Shown here piece by piece: positions 1 to 7,218 of a DNA stretch of 20,700 nucleotides (positions within the stretch are counted from its first letter, which is position 1; every line of letters begins with the position of its first letter). The notes under the pieces are model-generated. The model was not told where the DNA came from and ran no database searches. It worked only from the letters and a program-made list of their open reading frames with translations. A program made the position numbers and the translations under genes. The stretch is from a virus. The stretch spans positions 1-20,700 of the IMG/VR virus record IMGVR_UViG_3300042504_000534. One strand, 5' to 3'.

Positions 1-1194
1 CGTCCAGAATCCACCCACCGACACCATCAACTGCGTAAACAGATCCGCAGCGGAAGGGTTGTCACCCGTTGCGACGTAGATTGAACACGGCGCGCCGTTG
101 CTGGAATTCAGCCGCGAGAACGCGGACCAGTCCCGGTCGCCGGATTCCAGATCGGTGAAGTCGTCGGCAATGCGGGCGATAATATCAGCCGCCCGGTAGA
201 CGAAGCCGCCAACTGCATCGCCGGTCACATCCGCCGTCACCGGCCCGACCGGGGTGGCGCCAAGCCTGAACAGGCCCAGAGCGTTGCAGGTGGCGTATTT
301 GCCCGGTGGCACCAGCGCCGCGATCAGGTCGGCGTATGTCGTGTAGTCGGCATTCAGGCTCATGGCGACGGCCTGGTCATATACCCAGTCAACGCCGTTA
401 GCCTGGCGGCTGTGGTACTGGTAAACCAGATAGGCGCTGTCAACGAGCGTGGCCTCAATGTTCTTCGGCGTGCCGAACGCCAGCGGCTTGGGCTTGCCTG
501 TCAGGTCCGATCCGCCTTCCGCGCCGCCCGTCCCAGCGTAAAGCGTCGTCTGGATCGGCTTCTGTAACACCTCGCCATAATCGGCAAGATTGATCGTCAG
601 GGTGTAGCGGTCCCACTGGACGGAGCGGACAGTGCCTTTAAACACCAGCGCCATGTCCGACACGCCACCCGCATCCTGCCTGCCGCGATAGATGAAGATG
701 TCCCGCCCGTCCCAGTAATAGTCGAGCAGGCTGTCATATTCCCCCGCCACAAGCGCGATCTGCACCACGCCGAATGTCGGGACGCCGCCGCCGAACTCGC
801 CCTCGAATACCGATACCTGCGTGCTGATCGCCGTTGTCAGCCGCGCCGGCCACAGCACGCCGTCATAAACCGGGGCCGCCATGTCAGGCCGCCCGGCTGA
901 GAAATAAACGGTGGTTTCCGCTGCGCCCACCGGGTCATAGGGCGTGGCCTTGACCAGCCACACCTTGCCCGCGTCGGAGACAGATGACGCATAGACCAGC
1001 CGCTTGCCAGCGCCGTTGATCTGCCACTCTGCCCATGACCCAGACAGCGCATCCGTGCGGGTGCGGGACCATAGCGTTGACCAGCGACGAGGATCGCGGA
1101 CAGTTGCAGGCCCGCGCCGATAGTAGTCCCACGACGACAAGCCCCAGCGGGCGTCATCCGATAGCCAGTCGCTGCCGCCGAGAAACCGTGTCAA
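1..1194 (-). CDS. Distal tail / hub protein, partial (runs off left edge)
   Basis: This minus-strand frame is open for 398 codons and leaves the window at position 1, so the C-terminus is missing. I place the start at a TTG (1194-1192). AAGGA lies 9 bases upstream, an in-frame TAA at 1209-1207 leaves no room further upstream, and the TTG overlaps the stop of the preceding gene (TTGA). The N-terminus is rich in W, R and Y. Around residues 180-245 there is an FKGTV...LTINLADYGEVLQ...YAGTGG..GGSDLTGKPKPLAFG stretch, of a kind I associate with large siphovirus tail-hub or baseplate proteins of alphaproteobacterial phages. Its place after the tape measure gene matches the lambda M-L-K-I-J region. 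A role in the tail tip or host contact is inferred from this; no catalytic motif is visible in the part present. Confidence 0.6.
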   Translation of the reverse strand, partial: MTRFLGGSDWLSDDARWGLSSWDYYRRGPATVRDPRRWSTLWSRTRTDALSGSWAEWQINGAGKRLVYASSVSDAGKVWLVKATPYDPVGAAETTVYFSAGRPDMAAPVYDGVLWPARLTTAISTQVSVFEGEFGGGVPTFGVVQIALVAGEYDSLLDYYWDGRDIFIYRGRQDAGGVSDMALVFKGTVRSVQWDRYTLTINLADYGEVLQKPIQTTLYAGTGGAEGGSDLTGKPKPLAFGTPKNIEATLVDSAYLVYQYHSRQANGVDWVYDQAVAMSLNADYTTYADLIAALVPPGKYATCNALGLFRLGATPVGPVTADVTGDAVGGFVYRAADIIARIADDFTDLESGDRDWSAFSRLNSSNGAPCSIYVATGDNPSAADLFTQLMVSVGGFWT

Positions 1195-1427
1195 ATGCCC
1201 GTGTCCTTAGCCGATATCAGCAGCCCGCCACGCTCGCCCAGATGCTTCCGGGCGTTGTGGTCGCGCACGCTGTCGATGGCGTGCTGCAACATGGCGACGG
1301 CATACGCCTCGTCATTGATGCTGCCAGCGACCGACATGGCCCCGTTGCGGCGAATACGGACCTCAATCACCGCAACCGTCTGGTCACCGTACAGGTCGTC
1401 AGGGTCGCGGGTGGCCTCGGCGTACAT
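1191..1427 (-). CDS. Small tail-region protein, unknown function (78 aa)
   Basis: This is a 78-residue protein with an ATG start one base after the stop of the upstream gene and a stop that overlaps the TTG start of the hub gene, so translation is probably coupled. It begins MYAEATRDPDDLYG, has a short beta-like stretch (TVAVIEVRIRRNG) and then an alpha-helical segment (DEAYAVAMLQHAIDSVRDHNARKHLG). There is no signal peptide or membrane segment. I do not recognise the family. Its place between a minor tail protein and the hub suggests a tail-tip assembly factor or minor tail component. That it is a real gene rests on tight packing and codon use like its neighbours. Confidence 0.6.
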   Translation of the reverse strand: MYAEATRDPDDLYGDQTVAVIEVRIRRNGAMSVAGSINDEAYAVAMLQHAIDSVRDHNARKHLGERGGLLISAKDTGI

Positions 1428-1428
1428 G

Positions 1429-1860
1429 CTACTCGTCCAAAACTACATGGACGTTGGTGTCGGCTGAGTTGGTCGCCAGATTCCACATCACCAGCGACGG
1501 GCCGGATGCACCCAGGATCAGCCCGCGCGGGAAGGTGTAGATAATGCCAGCGCCCAGCGTGGCCGGCAGATCGACGCGGCGCAGGAACGGGCTGGGGATC
1601 GTCGGCGCGACCGACCACGTTACCGCACAGGTAGTCACGAACGCGGGCCGGTCGGGGTCTTCCGATTGCAGCAGCGTGGTGGACGACTGGGTGGGCGTAT
1701 TAGCCGACCGACCGACGCCGTAGGTCGATGCAGTCGCCGCGCCCAGGTTGATCCCCAGTTCCATAACGGCTGGTTCATTGGTTGCAGCAGCCTTTACGTC
1801 CCACGCGGGAGCGCCTGTGGTCGTGACGGTGGTGTTAAGTGCGAGTGACCCGATGGCCAT
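1429..1860 (-). CDS. Putative minor tail structural protein (143 aa)
   Basis: The start is the ATG at 1860, which has AGGAG about 7 bases upstream; a longer frame to 1917 would run back into the tape measure gene and lacks such a site. The protein begins MAIGSLALNTTVTTTG and is rich in T, A, S, G and P with alternating hydrophobic residues, suggesting an all-beta virion protein. It has no catalytic motif, signal peptide or coiled coil. It lies 17 bases after the tape measure stop and one base before the next start. By position it could take the place of a lambda M or L tail-tip protein, but I see no sequence motif that proves this. Confidence 0.65.
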   Translation of the reverse strand: MAIGSLALNTTVTTTGAPAWDVKAAATNEPAVMELGINLGAATASTYGVGRSANTPTQSSTTLLQSEDPDRPAFVTTCAVTWSVAPTIPSPFLRRVDLPATLGAGIIYTFPRGLILGASGPSLVMWNLATNSADTNVHVVLDE

Positions 1861-1877
1861 TGGTATCTCCTGTTGGA

Positions 1878-4800
1878 TCAGCGGATCGAAGCGACCGCCT
1901 GAGTGATGGATGCCCAATCGACGGTGCCGACCGTCACCACGCCATTTTGCGTCGGTGCCATGCTGCCTCGATTGGCCGATGCGGCCAGCAGCGAGATCAC
2001 GGTGTCCAGCTTGGCGTTCGTGTCTGCGCGCTGGGTTGCCGCACGTTCGGCGTAGGCAGACTGCACGCGGGTGTTGTCGTTGACCGCCGCCGCTGCGTTG
2101 TTGTTCGCCGCGCCCAGAGGATTAGCCGAGCCGGTGATCTGCGACAGGGTGGCGACCACGTTCTGATAGTTCGTCTGGAAGCCCGAGGCAGAGCCGAACA
2201 CCGACCGCGAGGCACTGAGGAAGTCTTGCGATGCACCCTGAAGCTGGCCGATGGCGTCCTTATCCCCGGCCAGCGCCCGGCTTTTGATGCTGTTGTAGTT
2301 GCTCTGCGCCAGGTTCAGCCGGTTGGTCGGCGACAGCGGAGACGCGGACCCGCCCGTCAGGTCGAACAGGTACGCCTTCAGGCCGCCGAGGCTCTGCTCC
2401 ATCGCCGCGTTCTGCTGGTCATTGTACTGCTTGACCAGATCAAGGCGCTTCTGGGCATAGACGGCTTCCAGCTTGGTCTTGTCGGCCTCGTACTTGTCCG
2501 CGAGGATCAGTTGCTGCTGGTATTCGAATTCAAGCCGGGCCTGCGCCTCTGAGAGAGGGTTAGACAGGCCGGTGAACTGGAAGTCCAACTCGCGCTTGAA
2601 GTCGTGGGACGCGATAACGTCCTGCATCGCCTGCTCCACCGAGCCAGCGGCGCGCATCAGCTTCTTGTCGGCGTCGGTCAGACCCTTCACCACGCCCGAG
2701 TTGATCGCGGCCTCGATAGCTGCGGCAATGGCTTCCTCGGCGCTGTCGAACTTCACCGCGCCGTACTTGCCCTTGCCCGCGCTCTTGATGTCGGACTGCT
2801 GCGACTGGAAGAAGAACTTCTTGCCGCGCTGGCCGACGATGCCGAGGAATTCATCATTCTCGATACCCGTCAGCAGTTGCTCGGAGAAGGTCCGCAGCGC
2901 GCGCAGCACGCCCGAGGCCATGTCCTTGCCGATCTTCACGTCAAGGCCGCCAGCGGCCATGGAATCCGTCACGCCGGATGTTCCATAGGAGCTGATCGAC
3001 TTCGGCGTGGATTTCATCAGCCCGCCAATCAGGCCACCGATGACGCTACCGACCATGCTGCCTATGGGGCCGAGTGCTGACCCTATCATGCCACCCACAG
3101 CACCGAGAGCCGCGCCGGTCTTGCCGCCTCCCACCATGCCGCCAATTGCAGCACCACGCATTGCGTTGCCCAATTGGGATTGGAATTCAGTAGGAGCACC
3201 GTTGGAAACCTTGAGGCCAGAGCCGTCGCCCAGATCAGCGAGCGACCCCATGGAGTCACCATTAACGCCCTTGCCGCTTCCACCACCTGTCAACCATGAC
3301 AGCGCGTCCCGCGTGCCCGCAGCACCCGTCCCGCCGCCCTGCATCCCGCCAAACATGGCGTTGAACAAGGGCTGGACGATGCTCTGCTGGGTGCTAAGCG
3401 CGATCATGTCGGCAATGGTCCGCGCCCAGATCGACTTGAGCGATTTGGCGAAGTCGCCGAACTTGAACTTGCCCTTGTCGAAGATGTCGAACCAAAGGTC
3501 AGACCAGCTATCGGAGATGCCGGATTTGGCCTGCTCCCATATGGCGTCAACTTCTTCGGCGGCTTTCTTGGCGGCGTCTATCGTCTGCTGCTGGTCATAG
3601 ATCGCGCCGCGCTTGGCCATCGCATCGGCGACGAACTTGGCGCGTTCGGCGGCCCGCGCCTCGCCCAGGATGCCAACGGCTTCCGTCTCTGCGTTAAGCC
3701 GCTCGATCTCGATGGCGCGTGCGCGGTCGCTCATGCCCAGCAGGCGCAGTTCATCATCTAGCGATGCCTGATAAGCGTTCCGAGCGTCGGTGGCGTCATT
3801 GGTTGCATCAACGCCCTTCATCATGGCGTCGGTCATCTTGTTCATCTGGGCGAATTCCTCGCCCTCGAACCGGAGGCGGTCGGCCAGCGCGGTTGCGGCC
3901 TCTCGCTGGGCCTTCTCTCGGGCGGCGGCGGCCTTGGTGGCTTCCGCATCGCGCTTCGATGCATCCCCCTCACTCTCAGGCGCGACGAAGCCCGGATCGA
4001 CCGGCGCCGTGTCCAACTGAACCATCTTGGTCTTGAGGTCCAGCAGCGTCCGAACCAGATCGGTGCGGCGCACCAACAACTTCTGATATTCAGCCTCAGC
4101 CTTCGCGGTCGCAGTGCCGCGCAACTGGTCAAAACCCGACTGGTCGCTCGCATCCGGGCCACGGGCGATGCGGGCATTCAGCGCTTTAAGCTGGGGTTGC
4201 AGAATATCGATGGACCGCTGCGCCTGCTGGCGTTCGGTCTTGTCCACCAGATTTAGGCTCTGCGCCACGACCACGGCGAACGTGCGCCATTTGGCCGTCA
4301 GCGTGTCCAGCACCTCATCGTATTTATGCTGCATCTCGCCAGCGGCCTGCACCAGGTCTTCGCTGACGATGCGGCCGGCTTCATGGGCTTCCTTGGACAT
4401 TTCTCGGAAACCGTCCGCGCCCTTGCTCACCATCGAGGCGAGGCCGATACCTTCCTTGCCGAACATTGAAATGGCGATACGGGCAATCTCGGTGCTGTCG
4501 CCGGTCTTCTTGGCCGCGTCGGCCAGTTCCAGATAGAGCGCCATCGTCGAGCGCGTGGTGCCGTCTGAATTGCGGAGAGCGATATTGTATTGTTTCAGGA
4601 TGTCGTTGAGCTTGCCGCTGCCCTGGGTGGCCTCGCCGGTCGCTTTGGTGAACTTCTCCCATGAACTGTTCAGGGTCGCTACATCAGCATCGCTGCGGCG
4701 CGCGGCGTTCTGAAGTTCCTGCAATGCAACCGCCGTCAGGCCGACGCGCTGTGCCTGGTCGCCGAGGTCATCAAGCGCAGAGACTGCCGCCTTGATACCC

Positions 4801-5087
4801 ACCGCAGCGCCCGCGAGAAGCGCACCAACACCAACCGAGCGTGCAATTGATGCCAGGCCGACGCTAAACAGGTTGCTAGACTTCGCAGCAATCTCGGCGT
4901 GCGCCGCATAGCCTTTGGTGCTGTTTGAAAGGTTGGTGATGCCGCCGCCCGCCTGGGTCGCAGCCGCGCCAGTCGCCTTGAAGCCCGATGCGGCGCCATC
5001 GTTCGCGGTGCGGACGTCGGCATAGTCGCGCTTTACCTTGTCAGCGCCGACGCTATCCCAGCGGATCGTATTGCGTGTTTCAGCCAC
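1878..5087 (-). CDS. Tail tape measure protein (lambda type, 1069 aa)
   Basis: This is the longest gene in the window, and its product would set tail length and help deliver DNA. The start is a GTG (5087) with AGGA 7 bases upstream, overlapping the end of the preceding gene by 8 bases. Residues 70-100 form an alanine/glycine-rich hydrophobic stretch. About 280-310 and 375-520 are charged, helical and probably coiled coil. Residues 515-565 (EQAKSGISDSWSD then KFGDFAKSLKSIWARTIADM) resemble the conserved block of lambda-family tape measures. Residues 644-691 are a glycine-rich hydrophobic run (GAAIGGMVGGG to VIGGLIGGLM), a plausible membrane-inserting segment. A second helical region lies near 800-870. 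Length, composition and position after the tail chaperone all agree with the call. Confidence 0.93.
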   Translation of the reverse strand: MAETRNTIRWDSVGADKVKRDYADVRTANDGAASGFKATGAAATQAGGGITNLSNSTKGYAAHAEIAAKSSNLFSVGLASIARSVGVGALLAGAAVGIKAAVSALDDLGDQAQRVGLTAVALQELQNAARRSDADVATLNSSWEKFTKATGEATQGSGKLNDILKQYNIALRNSDGTTRSTMALYLELADAAKKTGDSTEIARIAISMFGKEGIGLASMVSKGADGFREMSKEAHEAGRIVSEDLVQAAGEMQHKYDEVLDTLTAKWRTFAVVVAQSLNLVDKTERQQAQRSIDILQPQLKALNARIARGPDASDQSGFDQLRGTATAKAEAEYQKLLVRRTDLVRTLLDLKTKMVQLDTAPVDPGFVAPESEGDASKRDAEATKAAAAREKAQREAATALADRLRFEGEEFAQMNKMTDAMMKGVDATNDATDARNAYQASLDDELRLLGMSDRARAIEIERLNAETEAVGILGEARAAERAKFVADAMAKRGAIYDQQQTIDAAKKAAEEVDAIWEQAKSGISDSWSDLWFDIFDKGKFKFGDFAKSLKSIWARTIADMIALSTQQSIVQPLFNAMFGGMQGGGTGAAGTRDALSWLTGGGSGKGVNGDSMGSLADLGDGSGLKVSNGAPTEFQSQLGNAMRGAAIGGMVGGGKTGAALGAVGGMIGSALGPIGSMVGSVIGGLIGGLMKSTPKSISSYGTSGVTDSMAAGGLDVKIGKDMASGVLRALRTFSEQLLTGIENDEFLGIVGQRGKKFFFQSQQSDIKSAGKGKYGAVKFDSAEEAIAAAIEAAINSGVVKGLTDADKKLMRAAGSVEQAMQDVIASHDFKRELDFQFTGLSNPLSEAQARLEFEYQQQLILADKYEADKTKLEAVYAQKRLDLVKQYNDQQNAAMEQSLGGLKAYLFDLTGGSASPLSPTNRLNLAQSNYNSIKSRALAGDKDAIGQLQGASQDFLSASRSVFGSASGFQTNYQNVVATLSQITGSANPLGAANNNAAAAVNDNTRVQSAYAERAATQRADTNAKLDTVISLLAASANRGSMAPTQNGVVTVGTVDWASITQAVASIR

Positions 5088-5751
5088 TGCGGTTTCCTGA
5101 CAGGCGTTGATATTCGTTGGCGATCATCGAGGGGATTTGCGCGCGCCATTTCGCTTCGAGCGGGGCGATAGAGAACCGCTTCCGCAGCGTCACGACTGGG
5201 ACGAGAATGAAGACGACGATGGTGGCGACGTTTCCGGCAGCGGACGCCTTGACGGAAGCCTTTGCGAACCCGCCGCGCTTGCCGCTTCGGGCACGCACGT
5301 TGTCGGCCACCAAAAGGGACGGCTTGCCCCGCCGATAGATAAACCGCAGTTTCCCATACCGAGCCTCGGCAGCCGCCAGCCGCTTATCACGGTCGCGGCC
5401 CAAGCCCACCTTCGGCGCGTTCTCTGTCGGGATCAGCAGGAAGAAACCGCTTCCAGATCGGATGGTCGATCCGTGGCTGAACGCATACATGGCGTCCTGT
5501 GTGTGCTGGCTGCCCTTCACGAAGATTTCAGCCGACGCACTTAACGAGCCAACACCCTTCCGGGGATAGGCTGCGGACGCCCACGCGCGTGACAGACGGC
5601 CAAGGCCGCTAGACGATGCCGCGCTCTCCAAGTCTTTCTCAAGCCCGCGTGCCGCCGTCCTTAGCCCTTCGGCCTGAGCCTTCTTGCGATATTCCAGGTC
5701 GTCGCGGAGATCCTTTGCTACCGTGCTGATGAACTTGGCGACGGCGTGCAT
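5080..5751 (-). CDS. DUF6441-like phage tail protein (223 aa)
   Basis: This 223-residue protein starts at an ATG with AGGAG 7 bases upstream. The N-terminal half is helical (VAKFISTVAKDLRDDLEYRKKAQAEGLRTAARGLEKDL, about residues 4-42). It continues with GLGRLSRAWASAAYP, a segment around 85-110 (AFSHGSTIRSGSGFFLLIPTENAPK), then RYGKLRFIYRRGKPSLLVADN and a C-terminal IVVFILVPVVTLRKRF. From memory this order matches DUF6441, a family in tail regions of alphaproteobacterial phages and prophages with no proven function. Its length and motifs recall tail completion or HK97 gp10-type proteins, but that is only an analogy. It sits between the frameshifted chaperone and the tape measure gene, a slot that is empty in lambda. 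Confidence 0.6.
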   Translation of the reverse strand: MHAVAKFISTVAKDLRDDLEYRKKAQAEGLRTAARGLEKDLESAASSSGLGRLSRAWASAAYPRKGVGSLSASAEIFVKGSQHTQDAMYAFSHGSTIRSGSGFFLLIPTENAPKVGLGRDRDKRLAAAEARYGKLRFIYRRGKPSLLVADNVRARSGKRGGFAKASVKASAAGNVATIVVFILVPVVTLRKRFSIAPLEAKWRAQIPSMIANEYQRLSGNRSG

Positions 5752-5783
5752 TGTGGATCTCCTGACACATGCGCCAGGAAGCC

Positions 5784-6748
5784 TTAGCCATCCCGCGCCG
5801 ACTTCTTCCAGTCCTGATAATCCGACATCACATGATCCAGCGCGTTGAACGCCGACATGACGAACGCGGCTTGATCGTTCACGCCGCCTTCATCCGGCAT
5901 CCGCAGGTATCCGCCTTCCGGCGAGCGGCACAGACCCCACAGCGTCAGCATGTCCCAGCACCAGGCCGGGATGTCGTCAACCGGGTTGGTGTCTACTTGC
6001 TCGCCGAAGATGTCCCACGGGCCGTCCTCGTCCGGGCCGAAGGCTTCGGCTTGCTGGCGGATGAAGAAGGCCCATCGGAGTTTTTTGCGTCGTCGCCAAT
6101 GGCGTTCATCAGGCCCACGGCGCGCCAGCCGATTTCCAGCGCGTGGCCGGTCGGCAGAGCGCTCAGCGTCTCATCTGATACCAGTCCTGCGGTGCGGCTC
6201 ATCTCGATTTCGGAGTTTTCCGCGCCTACAAGGAACATCGCCGCTGCGGTGAGCGGGGCCATCTGCATCCAGAAAAGCTGTTCGCCGTACTTGCGGCCAT
6301 AGGGCGGGAACATGCGCCGCATCTGGCCTTCGAGATCGTCCATCTGGTCTTTCAGCTCGGTGATCTTCTCGAAGGTTTCCAGCAGTTCGGCGCCGATGGC
6401 CTTGGCTTCCTCGCTGCCATCTTCCAGCCCTTCCGCCCTGATATTGGCGTCGATGATCTCATCGCGGTATTCGGTCAGCCGGGATTCGTATTCATCGAGG
6501 AAGGCCAGCAGTTCGGCGCGCTGGTCCTCGGCGACGACCTTGTTGATGCCACGCCGCATGGACGCATAGAGCGTATCCGATGAGACGTGCTTCGCGCCCT
6601 GATCCGACAGGTGCCGGTGCCATTCAGCACGGGCTTGCAGCGTCGGAGTCTTGATAAGATAGACGACTGCACCAGGACGCGGCTTGCCGTCCTCGTCCAG
6701 ATGGTCAACAGGCGTGAACCTGTCCACCTGCTTTGCAGAGGTGATCAT
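5784..6748 (-). CDS. Tail assembly chaperone, -1 frameshift fusion (GT-like, 321 aa)
   Basis: This is the predicted long product made when ribosomes slip back one base at 6080-6086. The first 223 codons are shared with the short form (codon 223 reads AAA after the slip). Decoding then continues from 6080 in the -1 frame for 98 residues to a TAA at 5786-5784. The extension begins LRWAFFIRQQAEAFGPDEDG and ends DWKKSARDG; it is rich in W and acidic residues and looks like real protein. I found no start codon with a ribosome-binding site for it near the junction. Without the shift, 5784-5992 would hold no gene in an otherwise packed operon. By analogy with lambda G/GT, the long form would bind the tape measure and help recruit tail tube subunits. 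It is absent from mature virions in lambda; here that is inferred. Confidence 0.82.
5993..6748 (-). CDS. Tail assembly chaperone, zero-frame form (G-like, 251 aa)
   Basis: The ATG at 6748 has AGGA 7 bases upstream. The protein starts MITSAKQVDRFTPVDHLDEDG and continues with a PGAVVYLIKTPTLQARAEWHR segment. Residues 75-165 are a strongly charged, probably coiled-coil helix (EDQRAELLAFLDEYESRL and onward). After the slippery codons (222-223) the zero frame gives 28 low-complexity residues rich in S, K, R and T, ending at a TAG (5995-5993). This change in composition is what is expected when a frame lies under a gene encoded in another frame. The pair is placed as lambda G and GT are, after the tail tube gene and before the tape measure, though a DUF6441-like gene and an inserted toxin-antitoxin pair intervene. 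Confidence 0.85.
   Translation of the reverse strand: MITSAKQVDRFTPVDHLDEDGKPRPGAVVYLIKTPTLQARAEWHRHLSDQGAKHVSSDTLYASMRRGINKVVAEDQRAELLAFLDEYESRLTEYRDEIIDANIRAEGLEDGSEEAKAIGAELLETFEKITELKDQMDDLEGQMRRMFPPYGRKYGEQLFWMQMAPLTAAAMFLVGAENSEIEMSRTAGLVSDETLSALPTGHALEIGWRAVGLMNAIGDDAKNSDGPSSSASKPKPSARTRTARGTSSASK
6036..6050 (-). other. Small perfect hairpin downstream of the frameshift site
   Basis: GCCGAA and TTCGGC flank a 3-base loop inside the -1 frame extension. It could pause ribosomes near the slippery site, but it starts 29 bases past the heptamer, so a role in frameshifting is uncertain. Short GC-rich palindromes also occur by chance in coding DNA of this composition. Confidence 0.35.
6080..6086 (-). 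promoter_or_regulatory. Programmed -1 ribosomal frameshift site (A AAA AAC)
   Basis: The minus strand reads GCA AAA AAC in the zero frame of the chaperone gene (codons 221-223). This is the classic X XXY YYZ slippery heptamer in the correct register. A -1 slip allows both tRNAs to re-pair as AAA AAA and opens the 98-codon extension. A perfect 6-bp hairpin with a 3-base loop (6036-6050) follows 29 bases downstream. That is farther than the usual 5-10 base spacer, so it may not be the stimulating structure. The identification rests on the heptamer, its register and the extra open frame together. Confidence 0.85.
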
Positions 6749-6776
6749 TGAAGTATCCTATCTATCGGGAATAGGT

Positions 6777-6808
6777 GATAGGGGCTGGACCCGACTCCAG
6801 CCCCTATC
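6777..6808. other. 13-bp perfect stem with 6-base loop
   Basis: GATAGGGGCTGGA (6777-6789) is the exact reverse complement of 6796-6808, with loop CCCGAC. Neither strand has a U-tract after it, so it is not a standard intrinsic terminator. In the minus-strand transcript it ends 28 bases before the chaperone ATG and leaves the AGGA ribosome-binding site outside the stem. It overlaps a second perfect 8-bp stem (6787-6794 with 6807-6814), giving either two exclusive folds or a pseudoknot between the loop CCC and the GGG at 6809-6811. Confidence 0.7.
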
Positions 6809-6900
6809 GGGTCCGCTGCACACCGGGGAGGAAAGCAGCGGGACGGCTAGTGTCGGGGTAGGATTTGTATCCGTGAGGCTACATTTATTGTTGCCCATCC

Positions 6901-6916
6901 GTATCTGATAGGATAC
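6901..6916 (+). promoter_or_regulatory. Candidate operator/extended -10 of the toxin-antitoxin operon
   Basis: GTATC and GATAC arms flank TGATAG. The box overlaps a possible extended -10 (TG at 6906-6907, TAGGAT at 6909-6914) and lies 9 bases before the toxin ATG. Antitoxins of this type usually repress their own promoter through such palindromes, so this is the best operator candidate. A related box GGAT-TTGT-ATCC lies at 6861-6872. Transcription from here would give a very short leader. Confidence 0.4.
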
Positions 6917-6924
6917 AGTTAGAC

Positions 6925-7218
6925 ATGCTTGAAATCCGCCGCACCGCTGAATTCTCCGACTGGCTTCGCAACCTGCGGGATCGTCAGGCAAAGGCACGGG
7001 TCATTGTTCGGCTGGAGCGCGCCGCCGAAGGAAACCTTGGCGACGTGAAGTCGGTTGGCGACGGTGTCGGCGAAATCCGCATTACCTACGGCCCCGGCTA
7101 CCGCCTTTACTTCGTCCAGAAAGGCGAGGTCGTCGTGATCATGCTTTGCGGCGGCGACAAGTCATCTCAGGCCCGAGACATTCGCAACGCCAAGGCCATG
7201 GCAAAGGAGTTGAAATGA
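6925..7218 (+). CDS. RelE/ParE-superfamily toxin (HI1419-type, 97 aa)
   Basis: This is the first gene of a plus-strand pair antisense to the tail operon. The 97 residues match the RelE/ParE-superfamily group known as addiction module killer proteins (HI1419 type, Gp49-like). Visible marks are MLEIRRTAEFSDWLRNLRD at the N-terminus, KSVGDGVGEIRITYGPGYRLYF (43-63, with R52 and R60), and LCGGDKSSQARDI (75-87). The length is typical for the family. Related toxins act as mRNA interferases on ribosomes or, in the ParE branch, on gyrase; the target here cannot be told from sequence. The ATG lacks a strong ribosome-binding site (AGGA is 11 bases upstream), so toxin translation may be weak. Its TGA overlaps the antitoxin ATG. 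Confidence 0.9.
   Translation: MLEIRRTAEFSDWLRNLRDRQAKARVIVRLERAAEGNLGDVKSVGDGVGEIRITYGPGYRLYFVQKGEVVVIMLCGGDKSSQARDIRNAKAMAKELK

Larger units (their letters stand above)
6749..6924. promoter_or_regulatory. Divergent, highly structured intergenic control region
   Basis: This 176-base stretch between the chaperone start (6748, minus) and the toxin start (6925, plus) is the longest non-coding DNA in the window. It holds nested inverted repeats at 6777-6814, a further stem at 6811-6819/6835-6844 with one bulged base, and the palindrome-like GTATC-TGATAG-GATAC (6901-6916). GATAGGATAC occurs just before the ATG on each side, in opposite orientation. CTATC/GATAG pentamers recur at 6758, 6762, 6777, 6804 and 6907. 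A plausible extended -10 for the toxin-antitoxin genes is TG-A-TAGGAT (6906-6914), lying inside the 6901-6916 palindrome, as expected for an autoregulated operator. I see no convincing -35. No ORF of note lies within. Confidence 0.6.

Noticed and set aside
1861-1917. Upstream extension of the 143-residue tail protein to 1917
   Set aside because: It would overlap the tape measure C-terminus without a ribosome-binding site, whereas the ATG at 1860 has AGGAG at good spacing.
1839-2552. 237-codon plus-strand frame opposite the tape measure gene
   Set aside because: The translation is a repetitive L/V/R/Q shadow of a helical coiled-coil gene read backwards.
6777-6808. Strong stem as an intrinsic terminator
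   Set aside because: Neither strand has a run of T after the stem, so I list it as a structured element rather than a terminator.
7146-7214. Longer antitoxin starting at 7146
   Set aside because: The extra 23 codons are the toxin C-terminus read in another frame; the ATG at 7215 has a strong ribosome-binding site and fits the family N-terminus.
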